64,000 bases of DNA from assembly GCA_030035585.1 (NCBI GenBank), contig CM057462.1, positions 101,329,234 to 101,393,233 on the forward strand, written 5' to 3'. The notes below the pieces were generated by a model. The model saw only the letters and a list, made by a program, of their open reading frames with translations, did no database searches and was not told where the DNA came from. Of the stretch, positions 46,412-58,912 are shown piece by piece (position 1 is the first letter of the stretch; each line of letters starts with the position of its first letter). This DNA comes from Dugong dugon (Eukaryota > Chordata > Mammalia > Sirenia > Dugongidae). Both the position numbers and the translations under genes were made by a program.

Positions 46412-47448
46412 TCACCTTCACTTTTTCTGGTAATTTTGGCTATAAAATAACACCTTATTTTTTTTTTGACCCTTTATATTTTTTTTACAATTTTCCTTAG
46501 AGTACTTAGATATGATAAGGATCAAAACATCAGAAATTAAATAACTATCATAAGTAACACTAAACAACTGGAAATTAAATGTCATGTACTATTAAACTAT
46601 CACATGTAACACTATATAGCTAGAGATTAAATACTTTATACCTGGGCAGCAGAGTTCCAGAAAAAATTCAAGCAGTGTTTGCCTATGACTTCTACTAACG
46701 TATTGTGATTCAGAAAGCATCCACAGATAACCTTTAGATTAACACAGTATCTTAGTCAGCTATTGTGACAATAATGCTGAGTAATAAAATTTTGGTGACA
46801 TATAATAATAAACATCTATTTCTCACTCATGTGTCTGATTTCTTTAATATCTGTAATGTCATTAGCCAAAGCAGTCACATGGTCAATTTTGTAATCATTG
46901 GGGTAGAGAAATATTACTCCACGACACTTGGAGGGAAGGGGGAACTAATGTTTGCCAAACAATAACCCAAACTATTCCTTGCAGATAGAATTTTCCAAAG
47001 TCATTCAGTCTCAAAACATCTTCCATTCCAAAGTTAAAGACAGCCCTATGTGTTTGCCCTGAAAAGAAAATTCGGCTTTATCCTCTGCTAAGAAATTGGA
47101 GCATCTAATATGAGTTGTGGATTTCAGAGAAATCCAATGTGAGGGATATCTGGCTGAAGATACACCAGAGAAAATAGCTGCCCAGGGGAACTAAAAGGAT
47201 GGCAAGCGCTGTGCAAACCAAAGACAGGAAGCTGACATGTCAGGAAAGTAGTATCAGGGAGCACCCAGGAAAGGATGATGGAAACCCTGCATAAGAAGAC
47301 TCAATACTTCTTCAGTCACCACAAATTATGTGTTTGGAAGTTGGGGGAGACTTTTAAGTTTTCATATTTCATTTATCTTTTTGATATTTATTCTGAGTTA
47401 TTCTCTGTTCTCCCATTCGTTTATATACTAAGTGCTAGTGGCTGAGGA
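46412..47448. other. Unclassified intronic sequence
   Basis: 'cttagtcagctattgtgacaataatgctgagtaataaa' at 46752 resembles an LTR or DNA element that I cannot name. No gene seen. Confidence 0.4.
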
Positions 47449-47657
47449 AGGAGTTCCAAGGTGGTGCAAATGGTTAACATGCTTGGCTGCTAACCAAAAG
47501 GCTGGAGGTTCTAGTTCACCCAGAGGTGCCTTGGAGGAAAGTCCTGGTGATTGACTTCTGAAAAATCAGCCATTGAAAGCCGATGGAGCATAGTTCTACT
47601 CTGACACACATGGGGTCGCCATGAGCCAGAATCAACTTGACAGCAACTGGTTAGTGG
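47449..47657 (+). mobile_element. AfroSINE (long form)
   Basis: Sense: head 'gttccaaggtggtgcaaatggttaac', insert 'ggaggaaagtcctggtgattgacttctg', tail 'ggggtcgccatgagccagaatcaacttgacagcaactgg'. Confidence 0.93.
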
Positions 47658-47749
47658 TCTAGGATAGATTTAAATGGTTAGTGCCTTAGAGAAGCTCAAG
47701 GCTCTAGTGGAATTAGGAGCTAGACAGTACTGTGCCACAATCTTCTGTG

Positions 47750-47820
47750 TTACTCTAAGGTTTATTCCAGTGTCTGGAACATAGTCGACACTATGTGAGT
47801 AAATGAATTTAATGAGCAAA
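47750..47820 (+). repeat. L2 LINE 3' tip
   Basis: 'ccagtgtctggaacatagtcgacactatgtgagtaaatgaa'. Confidence 0.65.
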
Positions 47821-48036
47821 TGGATTATCTCTATAAAATCTTATGCTTCTGTGATCTTGCTATATTTACCCTTAAAATTTTTTCAGCTCAATACAGTTAA
47901 ATACCAATGAGTCATAGTCAATGTCAATGGTCTTAACTATGTTTACGTAATACGTAAGTGATGCTTACATAAAATTATATGTCAGATATTGATATCTATA
48001 CCATTTCATAACAATGTATATTCCTCAACAAAAGGT

Positions 48037-48785
48037 TTTTTTTTTTTTTAAATAAAAATAGGACTTTTTTTGTTTGTTTCTCATTCAGAAATTTACACAC
48101 AAATTGTTTTGTGACATTGCTTGCAACCCCCTCAATGTGTCAGCACTCTCCTCCCCTTTACACTCTGGGTTCTCCTTGTCCATTTGTCCAGTTTTCCTGT
48201 CCCTTTCTGCCTTCTTGTGTTTGCTTTTGGGCAAGTGTTGTCCATTTTGTCTTGTATGCTTAATTGAACTAAGAAACATGTTCCTCACGTGTGTTATTGT
48301 TTGTTTTATAGGCCTGTCTAATCTTTGGCTGAAAGGTGGACTTCAGGAGTGGTTTCAGTTCTGAGTTAGCAGGGCGTCTGGGAACCATAGCCTTGAGGGT
48401 TCCTCCAGTCTCTGTCAGACCAGTAAGTCTGGTCTTTTTTTTTTGTGAACTTAAGCTTTCTTCTACATTTTTCTTCTCCTCTGTCCAGGACCCTCTATTG
48501 TGATCCCTGTCAGAGCCATCACTGGTGGTAGCCATGTGCCATCTAGTTCTTCTGGGCTCAGGCTGGTGGAGGCTATGGTTCACGTGGTCCATTAGTCCTT
48601 AGGACTAATATTTTCCTTGTGTCTTTGGTTTTCTTCATTCTCCTTTGCTCCAGATGGGATGGGACTAATAGATGTATCTTAGATGGCTGCTTGCAAGCTT
48701 TTAAGACCCCAGACACTACTCACCAAAGTAGGATGTAGAACGTTTTCTTTATGAACAATGTTATGCCAATTGACCTAGATGTCAA
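48037..48785 (-). mobile_element. L1 LINE 3'-UTR fragment, lineage B
   Basis: Antisense, with a T-rich left end (A-tail). Same sequence family as 33538-34440: 'cctgtctaatctttggctgaaaggtgg', 'cagtaagtctggtcttttttttt', 'caccaaagtaggatgtagaacg', 'ttatgccaattgacctagatg'. Not coding. Confidence 0.82.
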
Positions 48786-50685
48786 CAAAATTTTTGAATT
48801 AAGAAATTTTGATGAATAAGGTCATCGATATGGCAGAATTTCTAGGTATATTTCACCTATAATTTAACATAAAGTTAAATGTTGTCTGAAAAGGTTATAT
48901 ATTTTAGACTTGTGGGGCTATATTTTGATCTAACAAATGAATATACTTGTTAAGGGAATGAGCATATTATTTTGACTAGAAATCTTTGTTATTAAGGGAA
49001 TGTGAAACAAATTTATGTGTCCAATAGTTTATTCACATTGTGTGTAAACTGCAAGACATAAATATAAACTAGAAAGTTGATCTGTGTATACTGAGCATAT
49101 TAGAAGCAATTTATGTGTTCGTTTATAAAAGACACAGGGCGATTGACTCTAGAACAATTTTAGAGACAATATATCTAGCTTCTGTTATCATTTTGGTTTA
49201 GCGCTCAAGGTGAGTTCTCTCCCTAACTTTGAGTTCACCATTTTTTTTAATTGGCAATGGGTTGTAGGCGGAAATTATGACTATGGTGTAAAAAGCTGGG
49301 AGCCTGGTCAAAATGATGCTTCCTATGCTCTGAAATGGGTCTATTATCTGTAAGTTCTTTCCAATGTGTTCCACTGCTTGCCCCATGAAATAATGATCTA
49401 TTGTGATTTTATACTCTTCTTACTGAAGTAGTCCTGTAAGGTGACCTAGTAATAGTATCAAATAAACTGTTTTGATGGATTTTGTGTGTGTGTATGTGTG
49501 TGTGTGTGTTTTAGCTCTGTTACTTCTCAAATGGAAATAAACCTGTATTTAGAAACTGAAACAAAAGTTTCCAGAGCATTTTAAATGCATAATTCAAAAA
49601 ACGAAAAATGGTAAAACAATGCACAGATTCTACAGGCATTCATTTAGCTGCAAAAACACTAGGTAGAACAGGCTTTGTCTTTTAACATTTTAATGAGCTT
49701 TGGGACTTTCATGCATATTAGTTATGTTGCCCTAATTACTCATTATAATTCTAATGTGCATTTTATATTTAATTACAATGCTTATAAAGATTTGGTACGG
49801 ACAGTAAATTATTATAACTAGCATGTGCATAATGATTATGAACTGAATTTATTAACTTTTACACCAGCATTCAGTGTTGGTAACTTTCAGTTTCACCTTG
49901 GTGATTAACCACATTGTCTGATTAAACAAGTATTTGTGTGGAATCAATTGTAAAATGTCAAAATGCAGTGTCCATTTTTTTTGCCTTTTGCCAATTTTCA
50001 TCAAATTTTGCTTTTGGTTTCCTTCCATTATTAGACAAGTTCACTTCAAAATATTAAAGTAAACAGTATTAATTTTTTTAAATTACTTAAAAGATTGTAT
50101 GCTTGTTAAGTTTATTGGAACTCAATATCAGATTATTAGAGGCTTTCTGCTAGGTTTAGTAAAGCTAAGTGTTTTTCTGAGACATAAGCTTATTTACATC
50201 TTATACACAAAGATATACAACTTTTTAAAAAATAATTCCTACATTTTGTAAACACTAAGAGTTGGCTTTTATCAACAAGAGCCTCTCTTCCCACTTGCTA
50301 TAATGCATTTTCACAAGTCTTAGATGTTAATTCTTTGCCAAATTGTTCATATTAAAGAAATACAAATAGCTCCAGATTCATTTTCCATCCATGAAATTTA
50401 GTACAGAGCTCTGTACCCAGTGGGCAAGCAATACATTTTAATTGATAATTAGGATGGTAATAAGATTTTCTTGTAAAAATCCACATTCACTTAGACAGAA
50501 ATAAAAATAACCAGAACTTGAACGTGAACAAAAAAATAACTTAATCTGATGAGGTCTACATTTTGGACTCCAGATGGTCTTATTTGTCTTCAGTGAAAAA
50601 GGGAGGGTATGAAATACAAAGATCATACAAGAATTAACAAGGGTTTTTTAATCTAAAAAAATTTATAAATATGGACATCCATCTT
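48786..50685. other. Repeat-poor AT-rich block
   Basis: About 1.9 kb with no transposon that I recognise, except a GT tract at 49483-49512. Regularly spaced TAATTA- and TTAAT-rich motifs (for example 49735-49860) are the kind of sequence seen in neural enhancers, but this is inference only. Confidence 0.4.
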
Positions 50686-50689
50686 GTGT

Positions 50690-50930
50690 AGCAGTTTAAG
50701 AGCTTTGCACAGTAAGGAACATTTCAGTTAGAATCTTAGTTTATCATCCACTTGCTTTTGTGGGACAAAGGGCAATTATCTTAACATTTAAAAACTTCAG
50801 TTCCTGCCTCTGTAACAGAGGTATGACACAGTCTATCTCAAAGACTTGTGGAAATCAAATGAGATTATTCATATAACAAATGAGTATAAGTAGGACCTGG
50901 CATATAGTCAGCACTCAAAAATATGAAGCG
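50690..50930 (+). repeat. MIR SINE
   Basis: Sense, diverged: 'cttcagttcctgcctctgtaacagaggtatgac', 'tgtggaaatcaaatgagatta', 'ggacctggcatatagtcagcactcaa'. Confidence 0.82.
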
Positions 50931-50942
50931 CCATCATCGCCA

Positions 50943-51108
50943 AGGAGCCCTGGTGGTGAAGTGGTTAAGAGCTTGGCCGCTAACCAAAAGGTTGGCAGTT
51001 CAAATCCACCAGCTGCTCCTTGGAAACCCTAAGGGGCAGTTCTCTGTCCTATAGGGTTGCTGTGAGTTGGAATCAACCTGACGGCAGTGGGTTTTGTTTT
51101 GTTTTATC
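50943..51108 (+). mobile_element. AfroSINE (short form), well preserved
   Basis: Sense: 'gagccctggtggtgaagtggttaagagcttgg' (box A), 'gttggcagttcaaatccacc' (box B) and tail 'gttgctgtgagttggaatcaacctgacggcagtggg'. One small deletion lies in the ttctactctgtcc block. Confidence 0.95.
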
Positions 51109-51109
51109 A

Positions 51110-52387
51110 TCATCAGCACAAATACTACTGCCACCTTAGGTTCATTCAAAGTGATTGTTAAGTAGTTTGTTTTGCAGAGCGTTGTAAGTAACTTAACTGT
51201 CACCCTTCTAAAATCCTCCAATTTCATCTATGCATTGATGAATGTGATATGTCTGTGTATATACATACGTAATTGTATATGTATACATGTATTATATGCA
51301 CATATGTATATATACATAAAGATATATGTATCTATTTGCATATCATTTTATTAAAAATCATTAACTTGCCACCAGTGAATTACTTTGGACATAATAATGT
51401 CATATATTATTCTCATACATTACTATGTACTTGAATTCCTAGCTCACCTTTTGCATTACTCTTATGGCAACAATCCTCTTATATAGCCTTGTATGGTAGT
51501 TATTTATATATGATATGAATTAAGTATTATTGAATGTCTGTGATAGTAATATTAATATCAAGGTCATTATATTTAAGTATTGTGCTATTTTATATAATTA
51601 TATGATATAACTATATACAGAAAATATATATAGCTACATATTAATATAGTATATTTATAATAGTATCACAATTAATAAAAATAATGCCATTATCTTCTTT
51701 AATATATTACAGTCTCTAAAGTAGAGATTATGCTTTACTTATCATTTTATTCTGCAAAACAACAAATGTTTATTATATATTTAATGCATGTTGGTTACAT
51801 TGTTATGGCTTTATCAGCTAGAACTATGCCTTGTACATAATAAATATAAATATTTGTTATATGAGTGAATAGATGAATTATAGTTTTGTTACTGTACACT
51901 CTGTTGACTTATGGGAAAGCTTTCCCAAGATTTTTTTTCTCTAGTAGACTGTGTCTATGAGTGAAACTAATGACGGGATAGGTGGAAATTCCTGCCAATC
52001 TATCAAGTGTTTTCATGGCACGATTCTCTGAATAATTTGATTTCATGAATTAATTAATAGGGTGTTTTGTTATGAAGTAAGTATAATTACATAAATTTTT
52101 TATAATAGCTCTAACAAGATGTAATTCTATTTTAACTTAGCTTTGAAATTGAGGTTGTCTCAAATTGTATTTTTTTGTGGTAATTTAATGCACAGCAGTA
52201 CAAACGTTTCCTGTTTATTAACCCACTTCTTTGACATCTATGAATTGGATCCAACACACTCAATCTCACGAGTTTCCTGCTTGCATAACTAAATAACTAG
52301 CTTTTAAATATCTTGCACTCCCTGCCATTAGTAGATGCCACAGTGATTCTGTCATCTCTTCAGTAATTATATATTACAGTCCCTTGG
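51110..52387. other. AT-rich intronic sequence
   Basis: A tatata/tacata-rich stretch lies at 51240-51330. A short L2 3' tip ('ccttgtacataataaatataaatatttgttatatgagtgaa') lies at 51828-51875. Nothing else seen. Confidence 0.5.
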
Positions 52388-52396
52388 CAGTCACCA

Positions 52397-52564
52397 TGGA
52401 GCCCCGGTGGCACAGTGGTTAAGAGCTCAGCTGCTAACCAAAAGGCCAGCAGTTGGAATTCACCAGCCACTCCTTGGAAACCCTATGGGGCATCCTGTCC
52501 TATAGGGTCGCTATGAGTTGGAATCACCTCAAGGGCAAAGGGTTTGCTTGTTTGTTTTGATGCA
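52397..52564 (+). mobile_element. AfroSINE with perfect 9-bp TSD
   Basis: Sense short-form copy, full length. Flanked by cagtcacca at 52388-52396 and 52565-52573. Confidence 0.95.
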
Positions 52565-52573
52565 CAGTCACCA

Positions 52574-54580
52574 GTGGAATGTTTACTGTTCCTAACTTTC
52601 ACTGAGTGGTTTTCAAAGGTTTGTTACTTGTACTGTTGGTGATTTTTCTGGGTCACAGAGCTGGCTCTTGTATGATTATATTGTGGGCAGGTTGCACTGG
52701 AGGAGTTTGAAATTAAAAGTGGAAAAATCATCTCAGTTCAGGTCAGGACTAAGGGCTGAACTATGGTAGTTCCAACAGAAACAGAAAGTCCTGGGGGAAG
52801 GGATTAACTGAATGTAGTAGCTGGCTGGGGAGAAACATTGATTGTCATGGAAATGGAAGGACTATAGGAGGGATTTCCATTTAATATTTTTGGCTTTTCT
52901 CTGCCCCCTTGTTTATGTTTACTCTCACCCTAAGAAGGAGGAAAGACTGGTATGATTTGAGAATGTAGGAGAGAAACTGATCATTCATAGATCTGCCTTT
53001 TCTGTCTCTTTTCTCTGGGGTAGCTAGCAGCCAACCAAACAAAAACCAAACCCTTTGCCTTCCACTCGATTCAGAATCACAGCAACTCAAACACTTTCAT
53101 CTGTTTCTCCATGGAGGAAGTTTTACAGAACAAGTCCCCACCTCCCACCTTCCATTCCCATGTGGGGAAGCCTGTGGTTTTCCAGTGTATTTGTGACTGG
53201 AAGATAAATTCAGTCCCAGTGAGGGTTACAATCTGGTGTACTCAGCCAACAACTGTGAAGAATAGACAAGGAAAGGAATTTGAAGAGCAAACTAAGCACT
53301 CGGAGATAAAGACTTCTGGGAGGGTCATGTTGTTTTGGTCTTGGAGTTACAGGTACCCTGTGGTTGATTTTTGTAGTTACGGAGTGTTTAAACTGCCGTG
53401 TCCAAGAACGCAGCTTTAGGTCTTAGTTGAAGGCTAGATGGGATTTTTACACTGTAGCTTGTGATGTCTTTGTCCTGGGAGAGTGGATTTCACTATACAG
53501 GAAAACAGATATTTTATATACAGGCAAGTCACTTTTAACAAGAGTGGCCTGAACAAGCAGGTGGGCTATCCCTGACCTTAAGCAAAGAGCAGGTGGACTC
53601 AATGGGTAGCCTCAGTAAAATGCCAGAAGAATATGCCAGGGAGACCAGGGCCAAACACAGGCTGCACCAGGGCCTTGGCAGGCACCAGCCAAACTGGCTT
53701 TAACGTGTAGGCTGCTGAAGCTTACCTTTGGACTCTACTGACACACATAGCCTGGTAACGCAGATGAGACAGGAAGCGTCCTAACTTTTATAGTGTTTCT
53801 CAGCCAAGTCTGTAGGATAGAAGGCCACATCCTTTAAACTGCAAAGATCCTGAGCTCTCAAATAGGTAGAAGTTGCTAGTTCAGCTTCTGCAAATTCTGT
53901 TTTTCTTTTATGTTTTGAACTGACTTCAGGACTGAAATAGGGAACTATGAAGGGATGCACCTTGGAAGCATGAGACTTGTCCACAGGTTCTTAGGAGTCC
54001 CTCCCCACTGTGGTGATATCAAGTTGGCTCTGGATTTACTACTTACACAGAATTAAGAGAAAATTTTTGATTGCTGAGACCCAAATCGCAGCTGTACTCA
54101 CAGAATAAATAAAAAGGAGTGAGGGACCCTTATTAAGGAGAATATTCCATCTTCTTGGATGGAGATAAACAAGTCATCAAAACTACTACAGACTCAAAGA
54201 TTGAAAAGGAAATTTAAATGACTTGGGCAGGGACAGTGATCAGCTTTCTCATGAAGTCAGAGAGGAAATGGGAGGATCTGAGATACACACTTCAGTCTTA
54301 AAATTGAAGAACAATGGATGAATGAAAACAGAATAAAGGAAGCCAGCTTGATAAAATGGTAGGAGAGAGAGAGATCCTCAGGAAAATACTTGAAATCTTA
54401 CTGGCCAGTCCAAATGGATAATAAGGGAACATGGAATATTAAAAATTAGAAAACAGTGATATAAAGAGGAAAAGACACTCAGCTACAGCTGCTTTTTAAC
54501 CAGGATATGAGAAAAGGGAAATATGCATTAGTTGTTACTAGCTCAAAGCAAAACAAACAAAACAAAACAAGAAAACACAC
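52574..54580. other. Unclassified intronic sequence with an AfroSINE tail fragment
   Basis: A tail-only antisense AfroSINE fragment lies at 53034-53095 (listed separately). The ORF at 53111-53419 has no domain that I recognise and no supporting splice context. No gene called. Confidence 0.4.
53034..53095 (-). mobile_element. AfroSINE tail fragment
   Basis: 'aaaaaccaaaccctttgccttccactcgattcagaatcacagcaac' is the 3' end only, so the copy is strongly 5'-truncated. Confidence 0.85.
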
Positions 54581-54589
54581 ACATACACA

Positions 54590-55095
54590 AATATTATTTT
54601 GGCTGCAGGATGTATCTCATATTGGAGAGCCAGACAGACTGAGAGAGAACATAAATGTATTGCAGCAATCCAGGCTGAGGTACAAAAGGTACAAAAGTAG
54701 AGTTATGGTCTTAGCAATGCAGGATGTGAAAGGGTTTTAAACAATTATTTAAGAGGTAAAATGGATAGAGTTTGGTGATGGATTGGTGATAGCTATGAGG
54801 AGAGCGGAAGATGGGGATGTTAAAAATTATCCCTGGATTTTGGCTAGCAAAAGTGAACACTGTAAGTGGCTGATGATAGGAGAGGCCTGGAAATACTACA
54901 TTCAGTTTGGGTACATATTGAGTTTTGGGTGCTCTTGAGAGATCCAAGAGGCATTGTCAGATGAATAGCTGAGTAGAGAGCTCTACAGCCCAGAGGGTAA
55001 GGCTGGGTGAGGGTTATGAATGTTGAGTCACCTGTGCAGAGGTGTTACTGGATGTCATGAGTATAGATGAGATTTCAGGATTGAGAGAGAGTTTT
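54590..55095 (-). repeat. L2 LINE fragment
   Basis: 'tattgcagcaatccaggctgaggtac', 'gatgggtggagtttggtgatggattgg'-like text and 'cagcccagagggtaaggctgggtg' fit antisense L2. Confidence 0.72.
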
Positions 55096-56425
55096 ATTAA
55101 AATAAATAAATAAATGAATGTGTCCCGTTTTGTAACTAAACATGCTAAGAATGCTTCTTATTGTCTAAATCAAGCTATCTACTACTCCTATGACTTCTTG
55201 ACAAGCAATAAATATTTCAGGTTCTTGTCTTGAGAGAAATATAGATAAAGCAGAAAAATTAAAAAAAAAAACAACTAAACAAAACAAAAAAACACTCAAA
55301 GACTAAGTAAGTCAAAGATCAATGTAGTTGGTATTTTTAAAATACCCTTAATCTTTCCCATGTACATATAATGATCTGTATTATACAACTATTGATGAAT
55401 TTTTCACACCTTTTAAATATTTTCTGAATAGAAATCCTTAGCGTGATAGTGTTATGATAGACTCAGAAATAACAAAATATTTTGTTTAAAAATGTATTAC
55501 AGAAATTTCCAAGGAAGAAATATTTTTTTGCCTTGCCAAAAAAATAAGTGAATCATGGAAGAAATGAAAAAATCCCACAGACATGAAGAAAATTATTTCT
55601 ATTTCTAATTATTTACAGGGACATTCATAATCTGGAAGTTCTCACATGTGTATTGCAAACCTTGCTAGTTTTTATTAAACTTTTTCATTTTATGTCTTTT
55701 AGTTTTTATTTTTCTTAGTAAAAGGATGGAAAAATATTTTGAAGGGTAAAGGTGCATAGAATTCCATATGACAAAGCTTAGAACAACTGTCAGGGCAAGG
55801 TTAATTATGGAGAAATGGATTGACAGGAAATAGCAGAGAATCATTGACATCAAAATGCAAGCTTATTTATTTTGAGAGAAGATTCCATACTATTCTATCA
55901 GATTCTAATGGATGTTTCCTAAGGAACATCACCAAATAATATTTTTCAGACATTCAGGGTATATTTGGATTTGATTTTATGGAAAGCCTATAGTATTTTC
56001 AGCTGGCTACATGTATTTGTCATTTTAAAAAATTCCCAAAATGATTATTTTCATACTTGAATGTTGTTCAATAGATATTTTAAAGACAACCATAAAACAT
56101 ATGTGCTCCATTCAGCAACAAGCTAGACAGTATATATGAACCAAGAAGCTTGGAGCTCCTTAAAGGAATCTTTCACCAAATATCCAAAGTTTGTTTGTTT
56201 TTATAACAGTAGTCTGATACTTTGAAATCAGGGGAAGGGCTGGAGTAAATGTGAATGCAGATGCTTACATATATTTATGCAGAAAATAGGAGTAAAGTAA
56301 TTAAGAAATATTTCCTCCTCTCTGAAGAGTACCAACAGAGATTTGTTCTATCTTTCTCTTTTTCTGACAGAGGGGAAAAAAGGGGATTTTAAAGACATTT
56401 CCCAGGATAATTAGGTTCTGGACAT
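55096..56425. other. Unclassified AT-rich intronic sequence
   Basis: An (AAC)-rich run lies at 55260-55293. Otherwise nothing recognised. Confidence 0.4.
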
Positions 56426-56430
56426 ATATG

Positions 56431-57304
56431 CTGAGCAAATAATCCAAGAAGCTGGGCTATACAAAGAAGAACATAGCATCAGGATTGGAGGAAGACTCAT
56501 TAACAACCTATGATATGTAGATGACACAATCTTGCTTGCTGAAAGTGAAGAGGACTTGAAGCACCTGCTGATGAGGATCAAATACTACAGCCTTCAGTAT
56601 GGATTGCACCTCAACAAAAAGAAAACAAAAATCCTCACAAGTGGACCAACAAGCAACATCATGATAAATGGAGAAAATATTGAAGTTGTCAAGTTCTCGT
56701 TTTACTTGGATCCACAATCAATGCCAATGGAGGCAGCAGTCAAAAAAAAAAAAAATGTCAAAAAACAACGCATTGCAATTGGGCAAATCTGCTGCAAAAG
56801 ACCTCTGTAAAGTGTTAAAAAGCAAACATGTCACTATGAGGACTAAGGTGTGCCTGACCCAAGCCATGACATTTTCAGTCACCTCATATGCATGCAAAAA
56901 CTGGACAATGAATAAGGAAGACCGAAGAAGAATTCATGCCTTTGAATTATGGTGTTGGTGAAGAATATTGAATATACCATGGACTGCCAGAAGAATGAAC
57001 AAATCTGTCTTGGAAGAAGTACAGCCAGAAAGTTCTTTGGAGCAAGGATGGTGAAACTTTGTCTCATGTACTTTGGACATATTATCAGGAGGGACTGGTC
57101 CCTGGAGAAGGACATCATGCTCGGTAAACTATAGGGTCAGCGAAAAAGAGGAAGATCCTGAATAAGATGGATTGACACAGTGGCCACAACAAAGGGCTCA
57201 AGCGTAACAACTGTGAGAATGGCACAGGACCCAGAAGTGTTTTGTTCTGTTGTACATAGGATCACTATGAATCGGGATCAACTCAGTGGCACCTAACAAC
57301 GACA
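56431..57304 (+). mobile_element. RTE (BovB-clade) LINE, 3' 0.9 kb with RT motif
   Basis: A 5'-truncated sense copy. The RT box YVDD is at about 56513-56524, in frame with TILLAESEEDL. The C-terminal RDWSLEKDIMLG and the 3' end 'ggatcactatgaatcgggatcaactcagtggcacctaacaacg' follow. A possible duplication, atatatg, lies at 56424-56430 and 57305-57311. An A-run at 56742-56753 breaks the frame. Confidence 0.93.
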
Positions 57305-57419
57305 ATATATGAATCTCAACACAAACCAGATGGTTTGAACTGCTTTGATCTGCCTTCCCTTCATAGTGTATATCTAAACAGACTAAATATGCTTGGAGAT
57401 TATTACATATTGTCTAAAT

Positions 57420-57573
57420 TCAAGCCCTGGTGGCTCAGTGATTAAGAGCTATGACTGCTAACTAAAAAGTCAGCAGTTTGAATCTACGAGCTGCTCTTTT
57501 GGAAACCTTATGGGGCTATTCTTCTCTGTCCTGTAGCATCGCTATGAGTCAGAATTGACTTGCTGCCAAAGGG
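57420..57573 (+). mobile_element. AfroSINE (short form)
   Basis: Sense: 'caagccctggtggctcagtgattaagagc', 'agcagtttgaatctacgagc' and tail 'catcgctatgagtcagaattgacttgc'. The likely duplication is imperfect (aattcaag / aattccaag). Confidence 0.93.
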
Positions 57574-57589
57574 AATTCCAAGTTTATTC

Positions 57590-57685
57590 AAAACAAATAT
57601 TCATAAGTAACTTATATGTCCTAGAACTTTAGGACATATAAAGATGAATAAAACAGATCCTTCTTCCTTCAAAAAGTTAAGCCTT
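57590..57685 (-). repeat. L2 LINE fragment
   Basis: 'aaagatgaataaaacagatccttcttccttcaaaaag' matches antisense L2 3'UTR. Confidence 0.6.
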
Positions 57686-57779
57686 CCCCATATTATTGTT
57701 TGATTATATGTTCAATTATGTATGATCATAAAAATGTACATCATAATACAAAATTAAAAGGGTGTTTAATTTAACTGAG

Positions 57780-58305
57780 TGTCTTAGTCATGTAGTGCTG
57801 CTATAACAGAAATACCACAAGTGGATGGCTTTAACAAAGACGAATTTATTTCCTCACAGGAAAGTAGGCTAAAAGTCCAAATTCAGGGCGTCAGCTCCAT
57901 GGGAAGGCTTTCTCTCTCTGTCGGCTCTGGAGGAAGGTCCTTCTCATCAATCTCCCCCTGAGCTAGGAGCTTCTCCGTGAAGGAACCCCGGGTCCAAAGG
58001 ATGCACTCTGGTCCCAGCACTGCTTTCTTGGTGGTATAAGGTCCCCTTGTCTCTCCTGCTCACTTCTCTCTTTTATATCCCAGAAGAAAATGACTCAAGA
58101 CACAATTCAATCATGTAGATTGAGTCTTGCTTCATCAACACAACTGAAGCCCATTCTCCCTCTTTAACATCATAGAGGCAGGATTTACAACACATAGGAA
58201 TATCACACCAGATGATAAAATGGTGGGCAATCACACAATACCAGGAATCATGGCCTAGCCAAATTGATACACACATTTTTGGAAGACAAAATTCAATCCA
58301 TAACA
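57780..58305 (-). mobile_element. Solo MaLR-type LTR with perfect 5-bp TSD
   Basis: A 526-bp antisense LTR from 'tgtcttagtcatg' to 'caatccataaca'. Flanked by ctgag at 57775-57779 and 58306-58310. Same family as 15895-16397 and 26271-26791. The reversed TATA region is 'tcttttatatcccag' at about 58070. Confidence 0.93.
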
Positions 58306-58388
58306 CTGAGATACCTGTAGAGTGATGATTATGTTTAGGTATATTATTTGATATTATGCAATCCTATTTCTGTAGATAGCAAAGTAAC

Positions 58389-58533
58389 AATAAAAAAAAA
58401 ATTCTAACACATAGTTACCCTATAGGACAGAGTAGAATCACCCCATAGTGTTTCAAGGAGCAGTTGGTGGATTTGAACTGCCCACCTTTTGGTTAGCAGC
58501 GGAACGCTTAACCACTGCACCACCAGGGTCCCT
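58389..58533 (-). mobile_element. AfroSINE with perfect 10-bp TSD
   Basis: Antisense. Flanked by gcaaagtaac at 58379-58388 and 58534-58543. The tail is short: a plain A-run replaces the usual aaaccaaaccc end. Confidence 0.95.
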
Positions 58534-58543
58534 GCAAAGTAAC

Positions 58544-58860
58544 GACAGTAGAAGAATATTCAAAATGCTCACTGCTTATAGAAATTAAAGATCTATATAA
58601 CATTTGTATGCTGTATAATTAAAAATCATAATGAAGATTAAATAGAGAAGAAGTCACATTGATGTCATCATGATTAATCAATATTTATTATGTATGCTTT
58701 TTTTTTTCTATAGGAAGAAGAGACGAGGAAGATAAGGAAGAAGAGGAAGAAACATTAGAGTAATAGAGCTGGAGGAGACTTACAGAGGTCACTTAATCCA
58801 TCTTACTGTCTCCAGGCAGCATGTACCCAATCTCTTCTCATTCAAAGGGTCCTTTGCCAA
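58544..58860. other. Unclassified intronic sequence
   Basis: A purine-rich tract (gaagaagagacgaggaagataagg...) lies at 58713-58762 with a T-run before it. Nothing else recognised. Confidence 0.45.
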
Positions 58861-58912
58861 ATACTAATAATGATAACTAAATCTGTGTTAAGTATTTACT
58901 ATGTGCCAGAAA
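58861..58912 (-). repeat. MIR SINE, left part
   Basis: 'aataatgataactaaatctgtgttaagtatttactatgtgccag' is antisense MIR. It continues at 59224 after the chimeric SINE. Confidence 0.85.

Noticed and set aside
53111..53419. 102-residue plus-strand ORF that looks moderately gene-like
   Set aside because: No recognised domain, no Kozak or splice support, and it is antisense to NEGR1 within an intron.
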